From Deltaproteobacteria bacterium (GTDB lineage: Bacteria; Myxococcota; Kuafuiibacteriia; Kuafuiibacteriales; Kuafuiibacteriaceae), in the NCBI GenBank assembly GCA_016703535.1, contig JADJBV010000001.1, positions 2,966,001-3,030,000 on the forward strand: DNA of 64,000 bases, written 5' to 3'. Below are positions 8,765-16,545 of this stretch, in pieces. The notes below the pieces were generated by a model. It made no database searches. It was not told the DNA's origin and was given only the letters and a program-made list of their open reading frames with translations. Both the position numbers and the translations under genes were made by a program. Position 1 is the first letter of the stretch; every line of letters starts with the position of its first letter.

Positions 8765-10147
8765 CTACTCCATGGACCGGACGCTGATGATCCGGCGTTC
8801 CCCGGCCTTGATCTCGACCGGGATCTGCTCGGTCTTCACCACGCTGCCGCCGGACATGTAGCCGACCTGGAGCGTGTGGGCGCCAGGCGGGAGCCAAATT
8901 CGGGTCACCCCGATGTTGGCCGGCAAGGTCGACCAGGACCGCAGATCCGCGGCCTCGGAGGCGGCGGTGGCGACGTTGGCCACCAAGCCGACCAGGGCCC
9001 CCGCCAAAGCTCGATTGCCGTCGGATCCATCCCCTTCGGTGGCCTTTTTGGCGACCGCCGCGGCGATGTACTTGGCCGTCGCCCGGGCGATGGCCCTCGC
9101 GGTGATCGCCGGCAAGCGGTGGGTGTAGTTGACCAGGGCGATTGAGGTGACCGGCTCGGCCAGCTCGCTTCGGCCGACGGCGTTGCCCGCCTTGACCTCC
9201 ACATGGGTGATCCGGGGCCGGCGCTCGAAGAACTCGGGCAAAGCGATGCGCATGACGTAGCCGTCGGGCATCACGCCGTCGACGTAGCGCTCCTTCTTGC
9301 CAGGGGACTCGCCGTTGCCGTGGATGAACACCACCTCACCATCGCCGGCCGCGGCCCGCTCCAAGGTCGCGCCGGTCGCGCCCTTTTGCTTCCACCGCCC
9401 GACGTCGCCACCCTGGCCCGCCAGCTGAGCCGTCCGGGCCGCGTCTTCGTAGATGAAGGCCGGTGCCGGGGTGAAGAACTTCTGAGCGTACACCTGCTCG
9501 TAGGCCTCGGCGGCTGCCTTGTACGCCAGGTAGGCGTCGGCCCAGCTGCCCTCGATCTCGTAGAAGAGGCCAACCATCCAGAGCATGAAGGCATCTTCGC
9601 GGTAGAGGGTGCCGCCCTCCCCTTCTTTCTCGAACTCGACCCGCATCTTCTTGAGGAACTCGTCGGCCCGACGGGCTTCGACCAAGGCGTCGCCGATCTG
9701 GTTCTGCCGCACCTTGTTGAGGGCGGTGTAGAAGTAGACCAGGATCTTCTCGAAGTCCTCGCCGCCATAAGACTGGACCGCGTCGTTGACCAAAAACTTG
9801 CTGGCCTCGGCGCTGATCGAGGTGGTCCAGAGGTTCTGCATCTCCTCTTCGGCCTTGATCAGGTGTTCGGCCGAACGCGGGTAGTCGCCGGCGTAATGCA
9901 ACAAGGTGCCGAGGTTGAGCCAATACATGACTCGATCCTCTTCCTTGTAGATCTTCTCCTTGGAGGACTCGAGGGAGGCCGCCGCCTTGGCCCAGTTCCC
10001 CGCCATCATGTCCGCCCGCATCGTGTCGTACTGGCGGTTGAGTTCGGTGTGGCTGCGGCAGGCGGTCCCGGTGGTCGTGGTGACCATCAAGGCAAGGAGC
10101 GCGAGCGCCCGGGTTCCGGACGCCCGCCGAGGGGTGGTGATGTTCAT
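8765..10147 (-). CDS. COG3014-like TPR lipoprotein
   Basis: The 460-residue product has an N-terminal export signal ending in a lipobox-like TGTAC and a helical, TPR-like first half (residues 40-220; for example YWLNLGTLLHYAGDYPRSAE). The C-terminal half contains MRIALPEFF and a conserved-looking GxxNVATAASEAADLRSWSTLP region, as in COG3014-type proteins. In many proteobacteria such proteins are encoded beside LpoB-like and LPP20-like lipoproteins, and the same trio occurs here. The ATG at 10147 has GGGAG upstream and lies 20 bases after the LpoB-like gene, so the longer in-frame extension is rejected. A periplasmic, outer-membrane-anchored scaffold role is inferred; the molecular function is unknown. 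Confidence 0.72.
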   Translation of the reverse strand: MNITTPRRASGTRALALLALMVTTTTGTACRSHTELNRQYDTMRADMMAGNWAKAAASLESSKEKIYKEEDRVMYWLNLGTLLHYAGDYPRSAEHLIKAEEEMQNLWTTSISAEASKFLVNDAVQSYGGEDFEKILVYFYTALNKVRQNQIGDALVEARRADEFLKKMRVEFEKEGEGGTLYREDAFMLWMVGLFYEIEGSWADAYLAYKAAAEAYEQVYAQKFFTPAPAFIYEDAARTAQLAGQGGDVGRWKQKGATGATLERAAAGDGEVVFIHGNGESPGKKERYVDGVMPDGYVMRIALPEFFERRPRITHVEVKAGNAVGRSELAEPVTSIALVNYTHRLPAITARAIARATAKYIAAAVAKKATEGDGSDGNRALAGALVGLVANVATAASEAADLRSWSTLPANIGVTRIWLPPGAHTLQVGYMSGGSVVKTEQIPVEIKAGERRIISVRSME

Positions 10148-10167
10148 GGCAGCTCCCGGACGTTGGC

Positions 10168-10785
10168 TCACCAGGTGGTGCCAGCCTGATCGACGACCTT
10201 GCGGATCTTCTTTTCGCCGATCCAAACCTTCTCGTTGGTCTCGACGTTCACCAGCTCCATGTTGATCAGGTAGGCCCGGACCGACTTGCCGCCGCCGTCC
10301 GACTCGTTCTGGGAGTTGACCCAGGTCTGGAGGGTGTAGTCGGAGCCGACCTCGTTGCCCTGGCTCTTGACGGTTTCGTCACCGGCATGGACCGCCTGAC
10401 GGGCCCGCTCGGCCACGTTGATGTCTTGCTGTTCGTAAGCCGCCACCACCCGGACCCGGCCCGAGTTGAGGAGGGACCGCTCCAGCTGCTTGGCGAAGAA
10501 CTTCTCGTTTACGTTGCGATCGTCGGTCCGCTTGATGACGCCCATCAGCTTGACGATCGGCTTGTTGCCCGTGTGTTGCTCTTGGTGGTTGGAGACCCAG
10601 GGGCTCTCGTTGAGGCACTGCTGGACCATGGCGGTCGCGGTCTGCTCCGCGTCGATGTCGTTCCAGTAGCCCGAGAGGTCGCCGCCTTCGGTGCTGCCGG
10701 CTTCGGTGCGGGTCACCTTCTTGTTGGGGGCGCAGGCGCCGAGGGCCAAGGTGATGCTGAGGATAGAAACAGCCAGTCGCTTCAT
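10168..10785 (-). CDS. LpoB-like lipoprotein (PBP activator family)
   Basis: The 205-residue product has a lipoprotein signal (LGACAP). DLSGYWNDIDAEQTA, a conserved middle section (KLMGVIKRTDDRNVN) and VWIGEKKIRKVV near the C-terminus match the LpoB-like (PF13036-type) family. In Enterobacteria LpoB activates penicillin-binding protein PBP1b; here only family membership is claimed. Two ATGs are available: 10791 lies too close to the GGGAG, while 10785 is 8 bases away and is chosen. It sits 20 bases before the COG3014-like gene and after a terminator-like hairpin, so it may begin a second transcription unit in the cluster. Confidence 0.8.
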   Translation of the reverse strand: MKRLAVSILSITLALGACAPNKKVTRTEAGSTEGGDLSGYWNDIDAEQTATAMVQQCLNESPWVSNHQEQHTGNKPIVKLMGVIKRTDDRNVNEKFFAKQLERSLLNSGRVRVVAAYEQQDINVAERARQAVHAGDETVKSQGNEVGSDYTLQTWVNSQNESDGGGKSVRAYLINMELVNVETNEKVWIGEKKIRKVVDQAGTTW

Positions 10786-10837
10786 GATCATTTCTCCCGA
10801 GATTTCTTACGGTCGCGGATAACACGCACCCCTTCAC

Positions 10838-10861
10838 GAAACAACCCGGGCACCGGCCCGG
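10838..10861 (-). terminator. Terminator-like hairpin after the CsgG-like gene
   Basis: On the minus strand, CCGGGC (10861-10856), a four-base loop and GCCCGG (10851-10846) form a perfect stem followed by GTTGTTTCG. It sits 11 bases after the CsgG-like stop codon. The U-tract is broken, so partial termination or attenuation before the LpoB-like gene is more likely than a hard stop. Confidence 0.5.
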
Positions 10862-10871
10862 CGTTTTCGCT

Positions 10872-12038
10872 TCAGATGCGGGTCTCGAACTTGAGGGTGC
10901 CCCAGACCTCGCCGGTGGCGGCGCTGATCACCTTGAAGTCGGCCCGTCGTTCGCCGGGGCTCCCGATAAACTTGCCTTCGATCAGGAAGTCGACGCCAGC
11001 CTGGTGCAACTTCTTCAGGTTCTGCTTCCGGGTGTCGCCCCGGCCGAGTTCGCTGGCGACGTCTTGCACGGCGGAGTCGCTCTTGCCGATGAACTTGTCC
11101 GACTCCTCGAGCTTTTCGTTGAGCTTGTCGCGGAACATCGTGACCAGCTGCTCGTTTCCTTCAGCCTCGTCGTCCAACTTCCCGATCGCGATCCGGTATT
11201 TGTAGCGGGCGTTGCTGACCCGGGTCCCCAGTCCAAACTCGCCTTTTTTCTTCTTCGACTTGTCTTGTTCGGCGATCCAGCGGGCCACGAAGCCGGCGCC
11301 CCGCTCGTCGGGCTCCACCACGTAGACCACGCCGATCGGCTGGTCGTTTTCGCCCAGGCCCTCTTCGAAGACCAACAGCGGCATCCCGGGCTTGGGTTTG
11401 CCGTAGACCAACTTCACGTGGACCTGTTTGTTGTCCAGCTCTTCGTCGATCTCGCCCTCGTAACGCCAGGCATCCAGGCCCAAGAGCGCGTTGATGCAGG
11501 CGTCGGCGGTGTCGTAGAAGTGCCGGGCGTCGACGTTCAGGAAGGCCTCGTGTTTGCCGGCGGTCCGGCCTTCACCGCTGATGGTCGAGGCGATCTTTTG
11601 GGCCGCGTTCCGCACCGCGATCCGCATCTTGCCCGCGTCCCGGAAGTCCACGTCTTCGGCCATCTCCAGTTCGAGGGTCTCGACGTTGGTCACGTGCACC
11701 GTCATGGTGAACGCGTCGCCGTTGTCGGCGATCTGACCCGAGACCACGTAGTCGGCCTTGAGGAACTTGCCGATCTGCTTGACCTTGGTCGCGTCGAAGA
11801 GGCCGGTCTGATCCCGCTCGAAGCGCTGGATCGCGTCTTTGAGCCGCTTTTCGTCGACCACCCGGACCACCTTCGACTTCACCAGCTCGGTGATGAAGGT
11901 GGGCTGGGCGTTTTTGCTCATGGCGCCGGGGATGCCTTCGGCCTCGAAGGGCAACACCGCGACGATCTGTTTTTGGTTATCCGCGAGGGCGGGCGTGGCC
12001 GGGAGAAGGAGGGCCAACGCGAAGGCGAGCTTGTTCAC
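10872..12038 (-). CDS. CsgG-like periplasmic/outer-membrane protein
   Basis: The 388-residue product has a cleavable signal peptide (LALLLPATPALA) without a lipobox. Residues 22-180 resemble the CsgG/TolB-like N-domain: IVAVLPFEAEG, a LVKSKVVRVVDEKRL strand-helix unit, then LKADYVVSGQI. A second region (about 285-388; IAIGKLDDEAEG, then AGVDFLIEGKF, then VISAATGEVW) repeats that pattern, so the protein appears to carry two CsgG-like domains. Classical CsgG is a lipoprotein forming the curli secretion pore; absence of a lipobox and of curli genes argues against curli. It is 9 bases downstream of the S1C protease gene. Confidence 0.65.
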   Translation of the reverse strand: MNKLAFALALLLPATPALADNQKQIVAVLPFEAEGIPGAMSKNAQPTFITELVKSKVVRVVDEKRLKDAIQRFERDQTGLFDATKVKQIGKFLKADYVVSGQIADNGDAFTMTVHVTNVETLELEMAEDVDFRDAGKMRIAVRNAAQKIASTISGEGRTAGKHEAFLNVDARHFYDTADACINALLGLDAWRYEGEIDEELDNKQVHVKLVYGKPKPGMPLLVFEEGLGENDQPIGVVYVVEPDERGAGFVARWIAEQDKSKKKKGEFGLGTRVSNARYKYRIAIGKLDDEAEGNEQLVTMFRDKLNEKLEESDKFIGKSDSAVQDVASELGRGDTRKQNLKKLHQAGVDFLIEGKFIGSPGERRADFKVISAATGEVWGTLKFETRI

Positions 12039-12047
12039 GAGCGGCTC

Positions 12048-13253
12048 CTACCAGAGGCCCATGCCGTCCGACTTGGTCTTGTTCTGCTTGCCCGACTTCT
12101 TCTGAATCTCCTTGGACATGTCGTCCATGATGTTCTCCAGCGCCTTGATCTCTTTGTTGCGCGCCGCGATGAAGGGATCCAGCTTGTAGGGACGGGCCTT
12201 GGTCAGGTGCTTCGGCTTCACCTCGGTCTCTTGGGAGACCGGGGTCACGGCCGGCTTACCGGTCTTGGGCGCGACCTTGGCCATGCCTCGGGACACGTTC
12301 TGTTGTTCGGCGTTGGCCGCGGCCTGGAACTCCGGATCGTCGGCGACCTCTTCGCCCTTTTGGGGCTCGACCACCTCGATCTTGATCTTGCCATCGCCCG
12401 AGTCGACCTTGGCGTTCGGTTGGGCCGGGGCCTTGGTGTCGGCCATCGCGACCTGGGTTTGGGGATCGGCCGCCACCGCAACCGCGCCCGAGACCTCACC
12501 CGGCTTGGCGTAGGCCAACTCCATGAGCTTGCGCTTCTTCATCCAATCCACCGCGACCGAACTCTTGAGGCTGAAGTTGATGTCGGTGATGGCCAGGCCG
12601 TCGGCGGCCTTCCTGGAGATGCAGGTGTTGATGCCGACCATCTGACCGTAGGCGTTGAGCAGCGGCCCGCCCGAGTTGCCCCGGTTCACCGAAGCCTCGG
12701 TCTGGAACACGTCCTTGCCCTCGACGCCGTTGAAGTCGGCGACCACGCTGGAGATCGATCCGGTGGTCAAGGTCCACAGGCCGCCGGTCTCGGGGTGACC
12801 GATCGCCACCACCGGCTCGCCGATCTCGACGTCCTCCGGGTTGGCGAAGTCGATGGTCACCATCTCGGCCGGGCCGTCGACCATCCGCAGCAACGCCAGG
12901 TCGAGGTTGTAGTCGACGTCGACCAAGGTCGCCTTGTAGCGGATGCTGAGGTCGTCCTTCATGGAGCCCCGCAACTTCTCGGGCTTCAGATAGACGAACA
13001 ACTTCTTGTAGGGCTCACCGTCGTGGGAGACCACGTGGGCGTTGGTGATGATCTGCCCATCTTTGGTGATGATCGAGCCGGTGCCGGCCGAACCTTGGGC
13101 CGAGCCATCGGTGGCGAAGACCAACACCACCCCCTTGCCGAAGGTCTTGTAGATCTGCCGGGGGGTTAGGGGTGGCGAAGCGGCTTCGGCGCGGTCCGCC
13201 CAACCGAGTCCGGCGACGAACAGTAACGCGAGTGTCCAATGACGCGGAGCCAT
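12048..13253 (-). CDS. Trypsin-like S1C (Deg/HtrA-type) serine protease without PDZ
   Basis: The 401-residue product has a signal peptide (LALLFVAGLGWADRAEA) and a complete chymotrypsin-fold triad: His73 in TNAHVV, Asp118 in NLDLALL and Ser194 in GNSGGPL. This matches periplasmic Deg-type proteases. No PDZ domain follows; residues 250-400 are low-complexity and charged. The final KQNKTKSDG tail is basic. It is coupled in the cluster between an LPP20 lipoprotein (13-base gap) and the CsgG-like protein (9 bases). An envelope quality-control or processing role for its neighbours is inferred. Confidence 0.85.
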   Translation of the reverse strand: MAPRHWTLALLFVAGLGWADRAEAASPPLTPRQIYKTFGKGVVLVFATDGSAQGSAGTGSIITKDGQIITNAHVVSHDGEPYKKLFVYLKPEKLRGSMKDDLSIRYKATLVDVDYNLDLALLRMVDGPAEMVTIDFANPEDVEIGEPVVAIGHPETGGLWTLTTGSISSVVADFNGVEGKDVFQTEASVNRGNSGGPLLNAYGQMVGINTCISRKAADGLAITDINFSLKSSVAVDWMKKRKLMELAYAKPGEVSGAVAVAADPQTQVAMADTKAPAQPNAKVDSGDGKIKIEVVEPQKGEEVADDPEFQAAANAEQQNVSRGMAKVAPKTGKPAVTPVSQETEVKPKHLTKARPYKLDPFIAARNKEIKALENIMDDMSKEIQKKSGKQNKTKSDGMGLW

Positions 13254-13265
13254 GACTTCGACCTC

Positions 13266-13898
13266 CTAAGGCGTCCCCGTTGAGCTCGGCGCGGGCGCCG
13301 GCGCAGCGTGGGAGGCCTCCATCTTTTCCAACTCTTCGAAGGCCAAGCGGGCTCGTTCCTTCACCGCTTCGACCTTGTCTTGTTCTTCTTCCTTCGGATA
13401 CGCAGCCTCGAGCTTGGCGGCCAATTCGGCGACCGAGGTGTCGGTCTTCATACACGCCAGCGCATAGGTCATACCTTTGCGCGAGACGTTGCCGTATTCG
13501 TCGAACCAATACTCGAGCACCTCCGCCCCAGCGATCACCCCTTCGCTGACCGTGCCGATCACCTCACTGACGATCGACTGGTCCACGTAGGTGCCTCGGT
13601 TGTCCTGCTCGTCGTACATCACGCTGGTGATCTTCACCTGGATGGTCCGAGCGAGCTCGGTCCGAGCTGACTCTGCGGCTTGAACCCGCCCGTCTTGGCG
13701 GAAGTAGGTCGGATCCACCGCCCCCACCGCACACACGTTCCCCGGCATCCGCGGCGTACGGTTCACCCATTCGGGCACCTCGACGTCGGGAGGAGGGGGC
13801 CGGTCCGGCGGCACCGGTTGGGAGCCGCCGCAAGCCAGGCCCGTCAGCAAGAGGGCCGCTCCGAGTCGCAGCCCGAAGCGGTCCTCATGAAACGGCAC
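13266..13898 (-). CDS. LPP20-family lipoprotein
   Basis: The 210-residue product has a lipoprotein signal (LLLTGLACGG). Its core PEWVNRTPRMPGNVCAVGAV followed by an Ala/Arg-rich helix resembles the LPP20 family and is distantly related to the two other LPP20 proteins of this cluster. A Cys near the middle and a C-terminal acidic helix with AAPAPAPSS low-complexity tail are distinctive. It is the second gene of the cluster, 27 bases after the first and 13 bases before the protease gene. A helper or structural role in the outer membrane is inferred; no catalytic residues are visible. Confidence 0.75.
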   Translation of the reverse strand: MPFHEDRFGLRLGAALLLTGLACGGSQPVPPDRPPPPDVEVPEWVNRTPRMPGNVCAVGAVDPTYFRQDGRVQAAESARTELARTIQVKITSVMYDEQDNRGTYVDQSIVSEVIGTVSEGVIAGAEVLEYWFDEYGNVSRKGMTYALACMKTDTSVAELAAKLEAAYPKEEEQDKVEAVKERARLAFEELEKMEASHAAPAPAPSSTGTP

Positions 13899-13925
13899 GG
13901 GTCACCTCAGTCGCTTAGGAGCCGA

Positions 13926-14510
13926 TCACTGCCCTTCGGCGTGCTTCGCTTCTTCGCGCTCGAGATCCGCGAACGACTTCTCAGCCGCGCGCTTCACCGC
14001 GTCCTTCACCTTCTCCGACAGCTCATTGGCCTTGTCGATCTGGTTCATGAAACCTTCCATGTCCAGCCGAGCCAGCGAGTAGTAGGTGCCGTCCTGGGGG
14101 TTGATCCAGTTGTCGACGATCTCGACGCCGTTCATGGTGCGCGCCGAGAAGGTCTTGATGGCCTGCTCGACCCGCTGCTCTTCCGAGGAGGCCGAGAAGT
14201 CACCGGCGGTGGTCGAGGCCGCGTAGTCCTTCATCAAAGAGGCCGAGTAGGTCTCGAAGATCTTCGAGATTTCCGCCCGGGCTCGGTTGCCCGAGGTCGA
14301 ACGAGCCAGGGAGGCGTTGCGAATGCCCGAGGCCGAACCGACCCCGTAAAAGACCTTCTTTTCACCGCCAAAGGCGCCCGAGCCACGGTTCACCCATTCC
14401 GGGTACTCGACCATCGCTTGGCCGGCCGCGAGCTGGCCCTCGACGGTCTTCTCGCCGCCACAGGCAGCGAGGGGCATGGAAAAGGCAAACATCAGTGCGA
14501 GCCGCTTCAT
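13926..14510 (-). CDS. LPP20-family lipoprotein, first gene of the cluster
   Basis: The 194-residue product has a lipoprotein signal (MPLAACGG) followed by EWVNRGSGAF, FYGVGSASG and long Ala/Arg-rich helices. A stretch at about 90-135 is nearly identical to the first domain of the 553-residue paralogue (7015-8676), pointing to a duplication inside the cluster. The ATG at 14510 is 6 bases after AGAGGAG; the upstream ATG at 14516 abuts the ribosome binding site and is rejected. The gene is led by a good sigma-70-type promoter 55 bases upstream. Envelope localisation is likely, function unknown. Confidence 0.8.
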   Translation of the reverse strand: MKRLALMFAFSMPLAACGGEKTVEGQLAAGQAMVEYPEWVNRGSGAFGGEKKVFYGVGSASGIRNASLARSTSGNRARAEISKIFETYSASLMKDYAASTTAGDFSASSEEQRVEQAIKTFSARTMNGVEIVDNWINPQDGTYYSLARLDMEGFMNQIDKANELSEKVKDAVKRAAEKSFADLEREEAKHAEGQ

Positions 14511-14564
14511 CGTCATCTCCTCTTCGAACCGATTCGGGGCCCTGGGATTCTCCCGGGTGCCCGG

Positions 14565-14593
14565 CTTGTAGGCAGCGCCTGACCTAGTGTCAA
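14565..14593 (-). promoter_or_regulatory. Sigma-70-type promoter of the LPP20/LpoB/CsgG cluster
   Basis: A perfect TTGACA (14593-14588), a 17-base spacer and TACAAG (14570-14565; four of six to TATAAT) precede the first LPP20 gene. The expected leader is about 50 bases and carries the AGAGGAG ribosome binding site. No other promoter this good was found in the 255-base divergent gap, and none of comparable quality faces the glycosyltransferase gene. Confidence 0.65.
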
Positions 14594-14765
14594 GACCACC
14601 GTCCGGCCCGTCCGGTTGCTTTCATATCGCACGGTTTGACGTCCCGGGTAAGGCTGGATTCGGCCTGTAATCGCCCTCACCCCCCGGATGGCCGGAGGTG
14701 TTTGGCTGTGGACGCCCGCGCACCGTAATGTTTCAACGCACGTCTCGTCGTCTGGATTCAAGTCG

Positions 14766-16010
14766 ATGCCGAACCGCCGGATCCGCCTCTGTCAGCTGAC
14801 GCCCAGCCTATGGAGCGGCGGCACCGAAGAGCGGATCGCCCGCATCACCCAAGGCCTACACCGCTCCGAGTTCGATCTCTCTTGGCTCGGCTTCGGGCCC
14901 GCCCGGGAGGCGTTGACCGAACGGGCTGGCCCCGAGGTGGAGATCATTCCGGTCGCTCGCCACGCCGACGACGGGATCGAGCTCAGCTTGATCCCGCGCC
15001 TGGCCCGGACCCTCAAGCGCCTCGAGCCCGACATCCTCCACGTCCACAACTGGTCGACCAGCCTCTACGGCATCGCGGCCGCGCGCTTGGCGGGTGTACC
15101 GGTGGTGGTCTTCGGGCTGGGGGGCCAAAACAGCCCCGAAGAGGCGCCCCCTCAACGTCGAGCGGTGATGCGGGCGCTTTCACCCCACGTCGACGTCTTC
15201 ACCGCGGTCTGCGAGTTCTTGGGCCAACAATTCGAGAAGGACTGGGAGGCCCCCCGGGACAAGATCCGAGTGCTCAAGACCGGGATCGATCTTTCGGTGG
15301 TCGACGCGGCGCCCGAACCCGCGGTGGTGAGAGCCAGCTTGGGCCTGCCCGAAGACGCCGTGGTTTGTGGGGCGATTTCGGTGTTTCGGCCGGTCAAGTG
15401 CCTGCCGGATATGATCGACGCCGTGGCCGCCGCGGCCGCCGACGATCCTCGCATTCACCTCTTGTTGATCGGCAACCCATTGGGCGTCAGCAACGAGTCC
15501 CTCTTGGCCCGGGCCCATCAAGCGGGGATCGGCGGCCGCTTTCACCTGCACGGACGGGTCGAACACCCCGCCGATTGGTTGCCAGCCTTCGACGTCTTCA
15601 TGAACACTTCCAGCTTCGAAGGTGCGTCCAACGCGATCATCGAGGCCATGGCCGCCCGCATCCCAGTGATCGCCACCCGGGTCGGCGGTAGCCCCGAGCT
15701 GATCGACGATGGCCACGACGGGCTCCTGGCCGACATGAACGACGTGCCCGGATTGACCCGGGCGGTCCGACGGCTCGCCGCCGATCCGGAGCTGCGCCAG
15801 CGGATCGGCGCGGCGGCCCGGGCCCGGGTGGAGCGGGACCACACCTACGGGGCCATGACCCAGGCCTACGTCGACTTGTATCGAAAGATGGCCGCCGTCG
15901 CACGCAGCCAACACCACCGGGCCTCCCGGGACCTCTGGACCAGCGCCCAGCTCTTCGCCGCCGTTGGCCAGGCCGGGGTTTGGAGCCGGATGCGGGCCCG
16001 CCACCCCTGA
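14766..16010 (+). CDS. GT4-family glycosyltransferase
   Basis: The 414-residue product begins MPNRRIRLCQLTPSLWSGGT, a typical GT-B N-domain nucleotide-free start with a Gly-rich loop. The C-domain has the retaining GT4 signature EGASNAIIEAMA (EX7E motif) followed by PVIATRVGG. A central HVHNW and NMSNT-like NTSSFEG segment also fit family 4. The protein has no signal peptide or membrane helix, so it is a cytoplasmic sugar transferase for surface polysaccharide or glycolipid. A longer in-frame start at 14688 is rejected because the conserved fold begins at 14766. It is isolated from other glycan genes here, so the acceptor cannot be named. Confidence 0.85.
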   Translation: MPNRRIRLCQLTPSLWSGGTEERIARITQGLHRSEFDLSWLGFGPAREALTERAGPEVEIIPVARHADDGIELSLIPRLARTLKRLEPDILHVHNWSTSLYGIAAARLAGVPVVVFGLGGQNSPEEAPPQRRAVMRALSPHVDVFTAVCEFLGQQFEKDWEAPRDKIRVLKTGIDLSVVDAAPEPAVVRASLGLPEDAVVCGAISVFRPVKCLPDMIDAVAAAAADDPRIHLLLIGNPLGVSNESLLARAHQAGIGGRFHLHGRVEHPADWLPAFDVFMNTSSFEGASNAIIEAMAARIPVIATRVGGSPELIDDGHDGLLADMNDVPGLTRAVRRLAADPELRQRIGAAARARVERDHTYGAMTQAYVDLYRKMAAVARSQHHRASRDLWTSAQLFAAVGQAGVWSRMRARHP

Positions 16011-16114
16011 CGGGTCGGTGCTTTCGGTTATTGCTCCCACATTGTCGCTTTCGCCCGTCGGTCGGCCGTCCGAGCCGTAGGAAGGTCGGCCCCCGGCGAC
16101 CGTAGACCCAGGGC

Positions 16115-16402
16115 ATGAAGGCGCGGATTGGGCAGGTGATCTTGGTAGGGCTGCTCGGACTCGGGATCTACGCCATGCCCGAGGGGGGCAACGAGGCCCG
16201 GGGGGCCTGCCAGTGGGTCGTGCAAGGGTGTGGTCGGGAGCACGGGTTGTGTGCGCCTTCCGCCTGCAGCGCCGAAGCCGAAGCCGAGGCCCTGCGCGCT
16301 TGGCGAGCGACCGGGAGTTGTCAAGAAGGGCGGGTGGTGGCGGCGCTGGAGGCCGAGGCTTGTGAGCCCACCATCCTCTCTTCAGTATCGTCCACTCAAT
16401 AG
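16115..16402 (+). CDS. Small Cys-containing secreted protein, hypothetical
   Basis: The 95-residue frame starts with a possible signal peptide (GQVILVGLLGLGIYAMP) and has six Cys after it, compatible with an oxidising extracellular environment. No family is recognised, and the ribosome binding site is unclear (CAGGGC upstream). Opposite-strand frames are also open here, so the gene may be spurious. It lies between the glycosyltransferase and the subtilase-like gene, with a 104-base gap on the upstream side. Confidence 0.4.
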   Translation: MKARIGQVILVGLLGLGIYAMPEGGNEARGACQWVVQGCGREHGLCAPSACSAEAEAEALRAWRATGSCQEGRVVAALEAEACEPTILSSVSSTQ

Positions 16403-16545
16403 CGAGGCCCCGCCCAGGAGGGCCCTCAGCGCACCTCAGGTTTGCTCGGCACCTGGCGGCCTGTTCCGAAAGCGGTCCGAGCCCCGATGGCGCTCCGCAC
16501 CAAGCCCTCGGAGCTGGCCTCACTGCTGCATCCCTGCACCGGGCC

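Noticed and set aside
10872..12038. CsgG curli secretion pore
   Set aside because: The protein has a cleavable signal without lipobox, carries two CsgG-like domains and has no curli subunit, CsgE or CsgF genes beside it.
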